64,000 nucleotides of DNA from Candidatus Ancaeobacter aquaticus (GTDB lineage Bacteria > Auribacterota > Ancaeobacteria > Ancaeobacterales > Ancaeobacteraceae): positions 1 through 64,000 of the forward strand of contig JAVCCP010000078.1 in the NCBI GenBank assembly GCA_030765405.1, written 5' to 3'. The notes below the pieces were generated by a model. The model saw only the letters and a program-made list of their open reading frames with translations, was not told the DNA's origin and did not search any database. The position numbers were made by a program, and so were the translations under genes. How positions within the stretch are numbered: position 1 is the stretch's first letter; every line of letters begins with the position of its first letter. Shown piece after piece: positions 1 through 10,138 of this stretch.

Positions 1-234
1 AGATATAATCGTCTTTTGTAATCCAATTTTTTAAGCGAAATCCTTTCGCGAATATGACCCTTTGTTTAAAAACCTCTAATTAAGCTTAAAATCATACCTT
101 ATGCGTATTGTTGCGGAATCGTTGCTCCAGGACCCTCCCCATTGACAAAGTTGGTTTTTCATGGCATCATGTCTAAGTACTTACTATAAAGCAATTATTT
201 AGCAATTCTCGTGACTTGAAGGAGTGCGTAAAAC
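1..234. other. non-coding stretch upstream of the first gene
   Basis: No convincing coding frame or RNA gene was seen. A short hairpin lies near 36-50 (GCGAA with TTTCGC). A TTGACA hexamer lies at 152-157 but has no good -10 box at 16-18 bases. An AAGGAG ribosome binding site at 219-224 serves the gene starting at 235. Confidence 0.4.
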
Positions 235-3200
235 ATGAAAATACCGAACCGTCTTATTAAAATTTTGTCGTTAGCCAACATAATAATCTTTCTATCCACG
301 AATATTGCCTTGTCAGTACCGGTATATGCAGGAAGGGCGGCACTTGCACCAAAATCAGGGTTTGAAAAGAAACAAGAAACGGCCGCCTTCAAAAAACTGG
401 ATAACATGATACGGAAAAGCATTAAGGATGAAGTTTGGTTTAAATCAGACCCTAAAAAAAGCGATAGGACAAAAAATATTATCAGAGAAATAGAAAAGCT
501 ATTAAATGAACATTATAATATTACTTTTGCGATAAATGATGACGCATCAAATATTGATTTTTCCGCGACAGGATGGGCTAACAGGATTATGCCGATTATA
601 ATTACGCTGAAAGACGGCAAAAAATATATTTTAAAGAGTTTTTCCCCTCTTCATGCAAACGAAAATAAATTAGATGAAATTAGATTCATTTTGTCCTCAC
701 AAAAGAAAATGAAAGAACAAGGATTTCCTGTCCCCGGAATAAGAAAGACCTCAGCTGAGACAAAAGATATCCTGGATTACGCATTTAAACTTGACGGCTA
801 TTACTGGGTTTTGGAAGAATTTTTAGAAAAAGGTGAGTATCAAGAATCCTTCAAAACGGATTTTAATAAGGTTCTATCCTTAGTAAAAATGGCGGCCCGG
901 ATCCAGAATAAAATCGATATAACCAGCATAACCAAACCGGAAGGCAAGGAAAGCAAGGAAATTGCTGAGAGAGTTGCTGTAGAAAAATTCGATAAATATT
1001 TAAATAAATTAAAAGAAAAAACCTTTAGTACCTTTAGCGAAGGAAATCAGAGTGCTCTTGAGGATAGCCTTGATGGCAGACAGAAAATATTTGATGAACA
1101 TGAGGAGTTCCTGCTGAAACAATTTGATATTGTTAAGAGCGGATATCCTTATGGCAAAAAAGTTGAATCTTTTATCCATGGCGATTTAGACAGTAACATG
1201 ATTTATGTTGGGGATACAATTACGGGTATTTATGATTTTGGATCAGCAAGAAAAGATTACAAATTCAGAGAATTCCGGAACGGTATTATGGAACTTCTCT
1301 TTGAGAACCCTGACGGACAATATAAGAATCTTTCCTCTTTACTTGTGGCCTATCTTGTTGAATTAGATGAAGACAAGATGGTTAGTGAAGAAGAATTAAT
1401 ATTTTTGGTCAAAATTGCTTTAAAAGGTTATTTCCTTGATCTCATTTTTAATTATTGTCTTTTAAACAGATTTAACTATTTAGGTCCTGAAAAGGCCGAA
1501 AAATATATTGGATCATTCGGTAGATATGTAGAATTATTTGATTCAGATGAAAAAGTAACAACCTTTGTTAAAGGGGTGTTACGGGAAAAAGACTTCCGTA
1601 AATCGCTTAAAAAGCAAGGGACGCCACAGGAAACTGAGGATAAAGATGCCAAAGTCTACATGAGTGAGAAAGAAGTCTCTGAGTTTGTTAGCTCAATGGA
1701 GGACAAGATCCGTCAATTAGCCATAAAAGAAGGCGATCTAACTTGGCAGTTGTATACTACTATACTTAAGAAGGAATTGCCTCCCGATGAGAGGGAGGCG
1801 TATTTTGATCTGCTTAAAGAACAAAAAAGAAATATCCAAAAATACCTGGATGAAGGCAATGTCTACCTTGCTACACTTACTGAGGAGCAAAGAAAAGACT
1901 TAAAAGATCCTGAAAAACATGAGAAGTGCTTTGTGAAACTTCCTGATGAAGGTAAAAAATTCTTGAGGAATATGGGAATAGCGGGGGTATATGATGCCCT
2001 GCTTAATAAGGAGCAAAAGGAAATTATACGAGACCCGGCAAAAAGAGAAGCCCTAATTGATGCAATGACCGAACAAGAAAAGGCAATTTTGGGCGAAGAT
2101 AAAGTATTTCTAATTGATTTTTCCAAAGAAAAGGAACTTTTAAAAGCGGGAATAGAAGAGTGCCAGCAGGAAACGCTTGAGATAGTGTCAGACGAAAAAC
2201 TGTTTGAAGATGTTCTTGGATTTAAACGTATGGATATTAAAGATCCTCTTCTTGTAAGAAGGATTAATTCTCTTTATTTTCTCCTGCTTGGAGGGCAGGT
2301 ATCAAATTCTAAAGAAGTTAGCGAGTTGGATATAAAGTTAAAAGAAGAATTTATGGCATATCCCATGATATATGAAGGTAAGTCCGTTGATGACACTATA
2401 ATAAACGAACAGATCCTAAGGTTTGAGCCGGACAGAAATAAAAGGAAAAATGCCTGGATGCTTATGGTCGAACGCGGCAAGGCATTGTTTGAAAAGAAAC
2501 TTGATTTGGTAAGGTTGCAGAATAAAAAGACGCGGGAATTAGCTGAAAAATACAACCTTCCCTACAAAAATTATTTTGAGCTGGTCGCGGCTACTAAAGA
2601 GTTAGATTATGACGAGTTTATGAAATTAATGGGAGCCGTAAAAGATGCTACAGACGAAGAAACTGAAAAAGTAATTGAGGAACAAAAAAAGATATTGGGT
2701 GTTGAGAGGCTGGAACCGTGGGATGTTTTGTATGCGTCTCATGAAACATACGAACAGGTTGAGAAGAAATACTATCCCAAAGAAAAGGCGCACGAAAGGA
2801 TGGTATGGACATTTAAAGGTTTAGGCCTTGATACTTCAGGAATCGAATATGACATGAACCCGAGAGAAGGGAAACTAAGCGAGAAATTCCCGCATCCCGG
2901 CGTTTGTTTTACAATAGACCCGATAGATAAAGATATCAGGCTTTTAGCAACGCCTCTTGACGGCAGTTTTGCCGCGGATGCGGTTAATCACGAATATGGG
3001 CATGGCGTTCATTCATACTATACTGCTCAGCCGGGTTTCTTTTTAAACGGTTACAATATTGGCATAGCGGAAGGTATGGCAAGATTTACGGAAACTATGA
3101 TAGTTGACCCTGATTGGTTAATGCAGTATGCGAGAATGCCCAAAGATTTGATAGTTGAATTTCTTGAAGCCAGACGGAAAGAGAATCTTTTAAAGTTCAG

Positions 3201-4281
3201 GGGGGTAAGACATTATATCGCAATTGCTGATTTTGATAGAAAGATTTATGAAGATCCCGATCAGGATTTAACAAAATTATATTGGGATAGATGTTCGGAT
3301 ATTATCGGTTTGCCATCCAAAGATACGGTAAGTGATTATTATAATTGGCCAAGATTCGCGGGGCTATATCATTATATCGCTACAACATGTTATATGCCAA
3401 ACGATTATGCAAACGCGGATTTTATAAATGCCCAAAATAAAACTTTTTTAATCAGGGAATACGGCCATATTTTAGGCAATCCCGCTGTTGGCAAATGGCT
3501 TATTGAAAATTACTACAGATTGGGGGATTCTGTTGAATGGCAGCAAATGATTGAGGATGCAACGGAAGAGCCTATTAACACCAAATATTATATTTCGGAA
3601 GTATTAAAACCAAAAGATAAATTAATTACTGAAGTAAACGATGCCCAAAGAAAATATATCGATACGATCGCAAGGGTATATAAACCATTTAGAAATATAA
3701 AGGAGCTGTCAGACAAGACTTCGGGGCTGAAAGACACAAATGTAGTTTTGGTAATGGTTGATTCACTGCTGGTCGATCCAGAGGATTATGATAAAAAAGA
3801 AGGCAAAAGCCTGGAAAAGACCACTTTGGACGAACTTATTGTGATCTTAAATCAGCTTGTCGCATCCGGTTCGAATACAAAGATAGCAGTGATCAATACC
3901 GGCTTTTTAAACGATGATGCTGATAAAATCCTAACTTCTTTAAAAAATAAATATAAAAATAATCTTTTGGTAGAGACAGATCCGTCAAAGGTAGAGGAAA
4001 AAATAGGAGATCAGGAAATTGTAAAGATAGGATTTAAAGAAAACGCTGATCTACTGGGGAAACTTGATGTTACCGTTAAGATGCCTGAAAAAGGCATGAT
4101 ATTGTCAGCCTTTGATTTTATGTATGCGGCATTTTCAAAAGATCAAAACATTGAAAAACATTATTCAAGAAGAGAACTGGAAAGATTCGCTAAAGAGATA
4201 TCATGCGATTTTGAGGCTACGAAAAGATATACTGAAGACATGATGTATTTTACGCGAGAGCAGTTCCTGATATTCGCATAA
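235..4281 (+). CDS. large secreted fusion: aminoglycoside-phosphotransferase-like kinase plus HEXXH metallopeptidase
   Basis: This 1348-aa protein starts with a signal peptide (about residues 1-32), followed by an ALAPKSGF stretch. Residues about 90-400 resemble APH/choline-kinase-like phosphotransferases: Brenner-type HGD at 315-317 with N321, then the metal-binding YDFG at 333-336. Residues about 480-1150 resemble a gluzincin oligopeptidase (M2/M3/M32-like): zinc motif HEYGH at 919-923 and third ligand E946 in GIAEGMARFTE. The last 190 residues form a separate alpha/beta-looking domain of unknown role. The start is supported by AAGGAG ten bases upstream. A small-molecule kinase fold and a peptidase on one exported chain is odd, because kinases need ATP; the kinase part may be degenerate or the leader may be an anchor. 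The peptidase motifs are firm; the substrate is unknown. Confidence 0.7.
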   Translation: MKIPNRLIKILSLANIIIFLSTNIALSVPVYAGRAALAPKSGFEKKQETAAFKKLDNMIRKSIKDEVWFKSDPKKSDRTKNIIREIEKLLNEHYNITFAINDDASNIDFSATGWANRIMPIIITLKDGKKYILKSFSPLHANENKLDEIRFILSSQKKMKEQGFPVPGIRKTSAETKDILDYAFKLDGYYWVLEEFLEKGEYQESFKTDFNKVLSLVKMAARIQNKIDITSITKPEGKESKEIAERVAVEKFDKYLNKLKEKTFSTFSEGNQSALEDSLDGRQKIFDEHEEFLLKQFDIVKSGYPYGKKVESFIHGDLDSNMIYVGDTITGIYDFGSARKDYKFREFRNGIMELLFENPDGQYKNLSSLLVAYLVELDEDKMVSEEELIFLVKIALKGYFLDLIFNYCLLNRFNYLGPEKAEKYIGSFGRYVELFDSDEKVTTFVKGVLREKDFRKSLKKQGTPQETEDKDAKVYMSEKEVSEFVSSMEDKIRQLAIKEGDLTWQLYTTILKKELPPDEREAYFDLLKEQKRNIQKYLDEGNVYLATLTEEQRKDLKDPEKHEKCFVKLPDEGKKFLRNMGIAGVYDALLNKEQKEIIRDPAKREALIDAMTEQEKAILGEDKVFLIDFSKEKELLKAGIEECQQETLEIVSDEKLFEDVLGFKRMDIKDPLLVRRINSLYFLLLGGQVSNSKEVSELDIKLKEEFMAYPMIYEGKSVDDTIINEQILRFEPDRNKRKNAWMLMVERGKALFEKKLDLVRLQNKKTRELAEKYNLPYKNYFELVAATKELDYDEFMKLMGAVKDATDEETEKVIEEQKKILGVERLEPWDVLYASHETYEQVEKKYYPKEKAHERMVWTFKGLGLDTSGIEYDMNPREGKLSEKFPHPGVCFTIDPIDKDIRLLATPLDGSFAADAVNHEYGHGVHSYYTAQPGFFLNGYNIGIAEGMARFTETMIVDPDWLMQYARMPKDLIVEFLEARRKENLLKFRGVRHYIAIADFDRKIYEDPDQDLTKLYWDRCSDIIGLPSKDTVSDYYNWPRFAGLYHYIATTCYMPNDYANADFINAQNKTFLIREYGHILGNPAVGKWLIENYYRLGDSVEWQQMIEDATEEPINTKYYISEVLKPKDKLITEVNDAQRKYIDTIARVYKPFRNIKELSDKTSGLKDTNVVLVMVDSLLVDPEDYDKKEGKSLEKTTLDELIVILNQLVASGSNTKIAVINTGFLNDDADKILTSLKNKYKNNLLVETDPSKVEEKIGDQEIVKIGFKENADLLGKLDVTVKMPEKGMILSAFDFMYAAFSKDQNIEKHYSRRELERFAKEISCDFEATKRYTEDMMYFTREQFLIFA

Positions 4282-4330
4282 AAAAAGGGCGGCGCAAAGG
4301 CTTGCTACATGAAAAGGATAGGATAAAGCT

Positions 4331-5059
4331 ATGAAGGCAACGAATTATAAAGACAAGAAGATAGTTAGTAAGTACTTAAAAAAGACGCTTAGTGGAGTTT
4401 ATATTATTTATCCGGCCATATTAAGGCTCCTTCGTAATGTTAAAGGTAAAACTGTTTTAGACTTGGGGTGTGGAGCAGGTTTGATCAGCCAAAAACTGAG
4501 TGAAAGAGGCGCTAAGGTTTTTGCAGTTGATAGTTCCCAGAGGTGGATTGATATCTGCAAAAAAGAGAGTAATAAAACAAAAAACATTAAATATACGGTG
4601 GCAGATGCCGATGACTTGAGTATTTATAAGGACAGGAAATTTGATATTGTGTTTGCCAATATGGTTTTTCTGAGCGTTTCCTCCAAACAAAAAGTAGCAA
4701 AATCATTTAATGAAGTTAGCCGGATTATTAAAAAAGGAGGAACTTTTATTTTTAGCGATTGTCATCCTGTTGCTAATATGACCGGTAGTTCAAGTACAAA
4801 GATAAGCGGCGCGGTTCCCGGCTTTTCTTATTTTAAAGATGGTGCAAAATATAGGGGTACGTATCTTTTGTCTGATTATTCCCATATAGAATTTACTGAT
4901 TTGCATTTTAGTCTGGGTTTTTATTCCAAGTTATTAAATGAAAACGGTTTTATGATTGAAGAGATAATAGAGCCTAAACCAGCCAAAATGGATCCCGAAA
5001 AAAGATTTAAAAATTATAGAATTCCAGAATACATTATTTTTAAATGTAGAAAATTATAG
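4331..5059 (+). CDS. class I SAM-dependent methyltransferase
   Basis: This 242-aa cytoplasmic protein carries the Rossmann SAM-binding motif I at residues 44-50 (DLGCGAG), an acidic end of beta-2 (FAVDSS), and a motif like ADADDL before strand 4, as in Methyltransf_11/25 family enzymes. The post-motif region (FSDCHPV) and the C-terminal half resemble small-molecule methyltransferases of the UbiE/Cfr-neighbour type, but no substrate can be named. It follows the large fusion gene by 49 bases with AGGATA-type spacing to the ATG, so the two may be co-transcribed. The following gap to 5273 holds no gene, only a heptamer repeat and a hairpin. Confidence 0.8.
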   Translation: MKATNYKDKKIVSKYLKKTLSGVYIIYPAILRLLRNVKGKTVLDLGCGAGLISQKLSERGAKVFAVDSSQRWIDICKKESNKTKNIKYTVADADDLSIYKDRKFDIVFANMVFLSVSSKQKVAKSFNEVSRIIKKGGTFIFSDCHPVANMTGSSSTKISGAVPGFSYFKDGAKYRGTYLLSDYSHIEFTDLHFSLGFYSKLLNENGFMIEEIIEPKPAKMDPEKRFKNYRIPEYIIFKCRKL

Positions 5060-5229
5060 TATGAGGATGAATAGTCCAACCGGTAAACAGATTCTGATAT
5101 TTTACATAGCGGTGAGTGTGTTTATCCCCTGATTTTCTCTTTCGGTGGATTGCAAAGTTAAATGCCGTAAATAGTGGTTATTTTTCATTTAAGCTGCGAT
5201 CTCCTGAAGTATTTATCGGTTATTTTTAT

Positions 5230-5279
5230 GAACGATGAACCACGAACGATGAACGATTAAATAAGGCTTCGCCTTATTT
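5230..5279 (-). terminator. GAACNAY heptamer run joined to a hairpin at the cyclase stop codon
   Basis: Four direct heptamers with consensus GAACNAY occupy 5230-5257. They abut a near-perfect hairpin at 5259-5279 (arms AAATAAGGC and GCCTTATTT) whose right arm contains the TAA stop of the minus-strand cyclase. Read on the minus strand, this is a stop codon inside a hairpin followed by heptamers, and it may act as a weak terminator. Confidence 0.55.
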
Positions 5280-7325
5280 CAATCCTTTTAATTCATATGT
5301 CCTGACACGTTTGTTCTTGCCTTTAATGTTTACTTCACCGAGTTCTCGCACTTCGACTCTGTCTTTAATCTCATTATAGGTTGTTTCACCGATAATGATG
5401 TGAGTGTTATATTCCTTGTTAAGCTGTTCAAAACGCTGTGTAGTATTGACTGCGTCCCCGATAGCGGTATAGTCCATAAGTTTTTCAGAGCCCATGTTTC
5501 CGACAACAACAACACCGGTATTAATACCTATTCTTATCTTGAGGGCCTGTTTTGTCATTTCTTTCCACTCAGCTTCAAATTCTTTTGATACTGCAACCAT
5601 CTCAAGCGCTACTGCACATGCTTTATACGCATGATCATGATAATAAAGCGGTGCGCTGAAAAGTGCCATAATGGCATCACCCATAAATTTGTCGACTGTC
5701 CCTCCATGCTTAAAAACAATATTGGTCATTTTTGTAAGATATTTGTTTAATATATGCGCTATTTGTTCGGGTTCAAGTGCTTCTGATATTGAAGTAAAAT
5801 TTTGTATATCTGAAAACAAAATGGTTATCTCTCTCTTTTCACCGCCGAGTTTGATATCTTCAGGATTTGCGAGAAGCTGGGTAACGATTTGCTCTGAAGC
5901 GTAATGCCTGAATATATTTTTTATCTTTTTCCGTTCGCGTTCTTCAGTGAGAAGTTTTGACGCGGTAACCGCGCCATAGGTAAGAAAGAGAGCAATAAAA
6001 GGATAAACGATATTTGTAACGAGATATAAATGACTGAAAAGAGCTTGGGAAGCCGCAATAAAAAAAGTCATGGTAACAAGGAATATTATAATACCTTTTA
6101 TTGTTGTTGCACGTCCAAGAATATATCCCATGCCGATTCCAAAGAAAATAATAAAGAGGATATTAATAACCGTACATATCATATTGAATTTCAAAAATCT
6201 GTTGTCCAGTATGTTTTGAATAACATTTGCGTGTTTTTCCATTCCTGAAAGACGCGGTGAAAAGGGTGTTACTTTGAGGTCCCCTAATCCCGGTGCTGTA
6301 GCGCCAATAATAATGATCTTACCTTTTAAGTTCTCTGCTGGAACGGTTTTGTTGAATACGTCAATAAATGAGTAGTAAGGGAACGAGCCGTTCGGGCCGT
6401 AATAATTTATAAAAAGCTTGTTGGTCATTGACAAAGGGATGATCTCGTTCGGTAATAAGGCGGCATCAGAAGTGATAAGTTTTATCTTTGCCATATCTAT
6501 ATTCAAGTATAAACGAGCCATTTGCAAGGTTATCGGCGGATAAAGATCTCCTTTAAACTTGATTGCAAAGAGCTCCCAGCGTAGCTCACCGTCCATGTCA
6601 GGAACAATATTTACCATGCCTTCACATAGTGCTTGTTCATCTAAGGAATTAATCGTATGAAAAACATTTGTAGCTTCCAGTGGAAGATATCGCGGATCTT
6701 TAACACCGAGTTTTGTTAAGAGATAACTTGATCGTTCTAAAAGAGAAAGACTTTTTTTGTCTATCGATGATGCTTTATCTCCTTCTTCACCGGGAAGGGT
6801 GAAATACATCGGTAGGACTACATTGCCCGCATACTTAAAGGCATCTGCAAGCGCAGAGTCGTTATCATATGTCCTTTTTTCTGATTCAATATATGAAAGA
6901 AAATTCTTTCCTTCAGCACTGGTCTTTGAAAATCCTGATGAAGTGAATGTATCTTCGACTTTTCCGAGCATTTTCAGCGTAGAATTTCTGTCCGGCTCGG
7001 TAAACAGGACGTCAAAACCGATAACCTTTGCTTCGCAATCTTTTAAATATTTTACCGCATGAGCAAAGTAGCGGCGTGGCCATGGCCATCTGCCGAGCTC
7101 TTTTATGCTTCTATCGTCAATAGCTATTAATGCGACGTTGTTTCCGGCTTCAATACGCCCTCTCATATGGAAACGCGCATCAATTGTTTTGAGTTCAAAC
7201 AAGTGGAGGAATGGGGTGTCAATATACATTAATACAAGAACAATCAGTGTAATAAGTGTGCCAAGTTTTGGCCCGGTAAGAAAACGTGAAAATTTTTTCA
7301 TAAATACTATACATCCTGTTTGCAT
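5274..7325 (-). CDS. CHASE2-domain adenylate/guanylate cyclase, membrane-bound
   Basis: This 683-aa class III nucleotidyl cyclase has an N-terminal transmembrane helix, an extracytoplasmic CHASE2 sensor (about residues 45-370, with the typical IDDRSIKELGRWPWPR start), three closely spaced membrane helices (about 385-460) and a C-terminal catalytic domain (about 490-670). Metal-binding aspartates are visible in FSDIQNFT and FMGDA. The lysine in VDKFMGD and the threonine in DYTAIGD favour ATP, so cAMP is the likely product. The ATG at 7325 is preferred over an internal ATG at 7301 because AAAGGAG lies 7 bases before it. It is divergent from the P-type ATPase gene. Its stop codon is inside a hairpin. 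Confidence 0.9.
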   Translation of the reverse strand: MQTGCIVFMKKFSRFLTGPKLGTLITLIVLVLMYIDTPFLHLFELKTIDARFHMRGRIEAGNNVALIAIDDRSIKELGRWPWPRRYFAHAVKYLKDCEAKVIGFDVLFTEPDRNSTLKMLGKVEDTFTSSGFSKTSAEGKNFLSYIESEKRTYDNDSALADAFKYAGNVVLPMYFTLPGEEGDKASSIDKKSLSLLERSSYLLTKLGVKDPRYLPLEATNVFHTINSLDEQALCEGMVNIVPDMDGELRWELFAIKFKGDLYPPITLQMARLYLNIDMAKIKLITSDAALLPNEIIPLSMTNKLFINYYGPNGSFPYYSFIDVFNKTVPAENLKGKIIIIGATAPGLGDLKVTPFSPRLSGMEKHANVIQNILDNRFLKFNMICTVINILFIIFFGIGMGYILGRATTIKGIIIFLVTMTFFIAASQALFSHLYLVTNIVYPFIALFLTYGAVTASKLLTEERERKKIKNIFRHYASEQIVTQLLANPEDIKLGGEKREITILFSDIQNFTSISEALEPEQIAHILNKYLTKMTNIVFKHGGTVDKFMGDAIMALFSAPLYYHDHAYKACAVALEMVAVSKEFEAEWKEMTKQALKIRIGINTGVVVVGNMGSEKLMDYTAIGDAVNTTQRFEQLNKEYNTHIIIGETTYNEIKDRVEVRELGEVNIKGKNKRVRTYELKGLK

Positions 7326-7402
7326 TTCTCAACTCCTTTATACCAAAATATATGATTTTGATAAATACTTTTGTTGAATTAAGTCACGTAATTGATAATA
7401 TA

Positions 7403-7421
7403 GGGGTCGGATCATAACCCC
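7403..7421 (+). promoter_or_regulatory. short hairpin in the 5' leader of the ATPase gene
   Basis: GGGGT at 7403-7407 pairs with ACCCC at 7417-7421, just before the ribosome binding site and the ATG at 7433. A weak promoter candidate, TTGTTG (7371-7376) then GATAAT (7394-7399) with 17-base spacing, lies upstream. Confidence 0.3.
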
Positions 7422-7432
7422 TTAAGGTAATT

Positions 7433-10066
7433 ATGAAAACATATTGTAATTTTTCTAAAGAAGAAGTTTTAAAAGAACAGGTTTCTTCTATAAATGGTTT
7501 ATCCTCGCAGGAGGCGGCTCATCGTTTGGCTGAGCACGGAAAAAACGCTTTAGTTGAAAGTAAACGCCGCACACCACTGGCCATGTTTATTGATCAGTTT
7601 AAAGATTTTATGATCATAGTCCTTATTGTTGCCGCTATTGTATCAGGCATTATTGGTGAGGTGACTGACACGATAGCAATTGTTGTTATTATTGTCCTTA
7701 ATGCGGTAATCGGTTTTGTGCAGGAGTACCGTGCAGAAAAGGCGATGGCCGCATTAAAGAAAATGGCCTCTCCCTATACAACCGTTATTCGTGACGGTAT
7801 GCAGCAGGTGATTGAATCAACAAGCGTTGTTCTCGGAGACATAGTTGTTTTAGTAGCGGGAAACCTTGTGCCTGCAGATATACGTTTATGTGAAACATCA
7901 CAGTTAAAGATTGAAGAAGCCGCACTTACTGGTGAATCAGTACCAGCAGAAAAACATTCCGATATACTCAATGATGGGACGTTTCCTTTAGGCGACAGAA
8001 AGAATATGACCTATCGCGGTACCGTCGTTACCTATGGCCGCGGAAAAGGTGTTGTTGTTGGAACGGGTATGCGTACAGAGCTCGGAAAAATCGCTCAGAT
8101 GCTGCAGAATGAAGATGAGGTAAAAACACCCCTGCAAAAACGATTAGCACGTTTTGGTAAGCACCTTGCACTCATAATACTGTTTATATGCGCCATTGTT
8201 TTTGGTGTTGGGGTGATGAGAGGGGAGTTACCGCTTCTTATGCTTCTTACCGCAGTATCGCTTGCTGTTGCGGCAATACCTGAAGCATTACCTGCCGTTG
8301 TTACTATATCGCTCGCACTTGGGGCAAAGAAGATGGTTGCGCAGAATGCCCTTATAAGAAAACTTCCTGCAGTCGAAACACTCGGGTCAGTAACATATAT
8401 CTGCACCGATAAAACGGGCACGCTGACCATGAATAAAATGACCGTTGAGTCGGTGCACACTTCATGTGAAATTAATAAAGATTCTGTAGAAAATAATGAA
8501 TTGCTCAAAACACTTTTCTTGGCGCTTTCAGTGAGTAATGATGCACATAAAGATAATAAAGGAATCGTTCTTGGTGATCCTACGGAAACTGCGTTGTATG
8601 CATATGCGGGGAAAAACGGATACGATAAAACAAAGTTAGTTGAGTTATATCCACGTGTTGCAGAGTTACCATTTGATTCTGAGAGAAAATGTATGACCAC
8701 GTTCCATGAAGTAAAAGATCCTGATTGTCGTATTAATGCGCGCTATATTTCTTTTACGAAAGGTGCACCGGAAGTGATAGCAGCCAATGCAACGGTAAAA
8801 GAACAATGTATTGGATCCCAATCGTTACAAAAAGATGAGTTGTTAAAGATAAATGAAAAAATGGCAGATCAGGGACTCAGAGTATTATGCGTTGCAATGC
8901 GGGTATGGGACAATCTCCCTAAAAATAATGTTCCGGAAAATGTTGAGACGGATCTTACGGTACTTGGCCTTGTCGGGATGATTGATCCGCCGCGAGAAGA
9001 GGTAAGAGAAGCGGTGGCGCTATGTAAAACAGCCGGCATAAAACCGGTTATGATAACGGGCGATCATCCTATTACTGCACGGACAATTGCACGAAAGCTT
9101 GATATTATTAGTAGCGAAGATGGAGAAATTATAACAGGGAAAGAACTAGGAGAGTTATCACTTGAAGAGCTTGAGGAGCGTGTTGAAAGAGTGCGAGTAT
9201 ATGCGCGTGTTGCCCCTGAACAGAAATTAAAAATTGTTAAGGCGCTGCAGGATAAAGGACAATATGTTGCGATGACCGGTGACGGCGTGAATGACGCCCC
9301 TGCATTGAAGCGTGCTGATATCGGCGTTGCTATGGGTATTACCGGCACAGACGTATCAAAAGAAGCGGCAGATATGGTGCTTTTGGACGATAATTTTGAG
9401 ACCGTAGTGCATGCCGTGGAAGCGGGAAGACGGATCTTTGACAATATACGGAAATTTATTAAATATATTATGACCAGTAATGCAGGTGAAATATGGACAA
9501 TCTTTCTTGCACCGTTTTTAGGTCTTCCCATTCCGCTGATACCAATACAGATATTGTGGATAAATCTTGTTACAGACGGTTTGCCTGGGCTTGCGCTTAC
9601 CGCAGAACCGGCTGAAAAAGGCATTATGAACCGACCGCCGCGGCATCCGAAAGAAAGTATCTTTGCGAACGGGTTAGGGCTGCACATTTTCTGGGTAGGA
9701 CTTTTGATGGGAGGAGTATCACTTTTCTCGCAGGCATGGGCGATTGAAACAGGCAGATCAAACTGGCAGACAATAGTTTTTACAGTGCTGTGTTTAAGTC
9801 AGATGGGACATGTTCTGGCTGTGCGATCTGAAAATGAATCACTTTTCTCGCAAGGGATTATGAGTAATGTGCCTTTGTTGGGCGCGTTTCTCCTTACCTT
9901 TTTACTCCAGATGGCAACGATATATGTCCCGTTTTTAAACCCGATATTTAAGACCGCACCGCTTACGGCTGGTGAATTAACATTTACATTGTTTTTGTCA
10001 TCTATTGTATTTATTGCGGTAGAGATCGAAAAATTATTACGGCGCAGAAAAATTATTAAGTATTAA
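7433..10066 (+). CDS. P-type (P2A-like) calcium-transporting ATPase
   Basis: This 877-aa membrane pump fits the family length. In order it has an N-terminal cation ATPase domain, membrane helices 1-2, the actuator domain with TGES at 166-169, helix 4 with AVAAIPEALPAVVT (the PEALP motif of Ca2+ pumps), the phosphorylation motif DKTGTLT starting at D326, the nucleotide-binding domain, the hinge MTGDGVNDAP at 614-623, and a C-terminal membrane domain with NLVTDGLPGLAL. It probably exports Ca2+ from the cytoplasm; Mn2+ transport by relatives is possible. It stands alone, divergent from the cyclase, and is followed by a short palindrome. Confidence 0.93.
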   Translation: MKTYCNFSKEEVLKEQVSSINGLSSQEAAHRLAEHGKNALVESKRRTPLAMFIDQFKDFMIIVLIVAAIVSGIIGEVTDTIAIVVIIVLNAVIGFVQEYRAEKAMAALKKMASPYTTVIRDGMQQVIESTSVVLGDIVVLVAGNLVPADIRLCETSQLKIEEAALTGESVPAEKHSDILNDGTFPLGDRKNMTYRGTVVTYGRGKGVVVGTGMRTELGKIAQMLQNEDEVKTPLQKRLARFGKHLALIILFICAIVFGVGVMRGELPLLMLLTAVSLAVAAIPEALPAVVTISLALGAKKMVAQNALIRKLPAVETLGSVTYICTDKTGTLTMNKMTVESVHTSCEINKDSVENNELLKTLFLALSVSNDAHKDNKGIVLGDPTETALYAYAGKNGYDKTKLVELYPRVAELPFDSERKCMTTFHEVKDPDCRINARYISFTKGAPEVIAANATVKEQCIGSQSLQKDELLKINEKMADQGLRVLCVAMRVWDNLPKNNVPENVETDLTVLGLVGMIDPPREEVREAVALCKTAGIKPVMITGDHPITARTIARKLDIISSEDGEIITGKELGELSLEELEERVERVRVYARVAPEQKLKIVKALQDKGQYVAMTGDGVNDAPALKRADIGVAMGITGTDVSKEAADMVLLDDNFETVVHAVEAGRRIFDNIRKFIKYIMTSNAGEIWTIFLAPFLGLPIPLIPIQILWINLVTDGLPGLALTAEPAEKGIMNRPPRHPKESIFANGLGLHIFWVGLLMGGVSLFSQAWAIETGRSNWQTIVFTVLCLSQMGHVLAVRSENESLFSQGIMSNVPLLGAFLLTFLLQMATIYVPFLNPIFKTAPLTAGELTFTLFLSSIVFIAVEIEKLLRRRKIIKY

Positions 10067-10099
10067 AGTAGGGAATCAATAATGCGTGGGACATGTAGT

Positions 10100-10117
10100 G
10101 CACGGCTTTAGCCGTGC
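10100..10117. repeat. GGCTTTAGCC palindrome
   Basis: An 18-base perfect palindrome with GCACGGC arms lies between the ATPase and larE genes. It belongs to a family of about ten sites in this window sharing the core GGCTTTAGCC or GGCTAAAGCC (also at 12778, 15104, 15128, 18530, 19451, 19474, 26366, 26391 and, more diverged, 58003). Confidence 0.7.
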
Positions 10118-10138
10118 GGCAGCAGGGTAGGGACTATT

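Noticed and set aside
8095-9687. minus-strand frames of about 200 aa inside the P-type ATPase gene
   Set aside because: They are serine-rich mirror readings of a conserved ATPase; the plus-strand frame has all family motifs.
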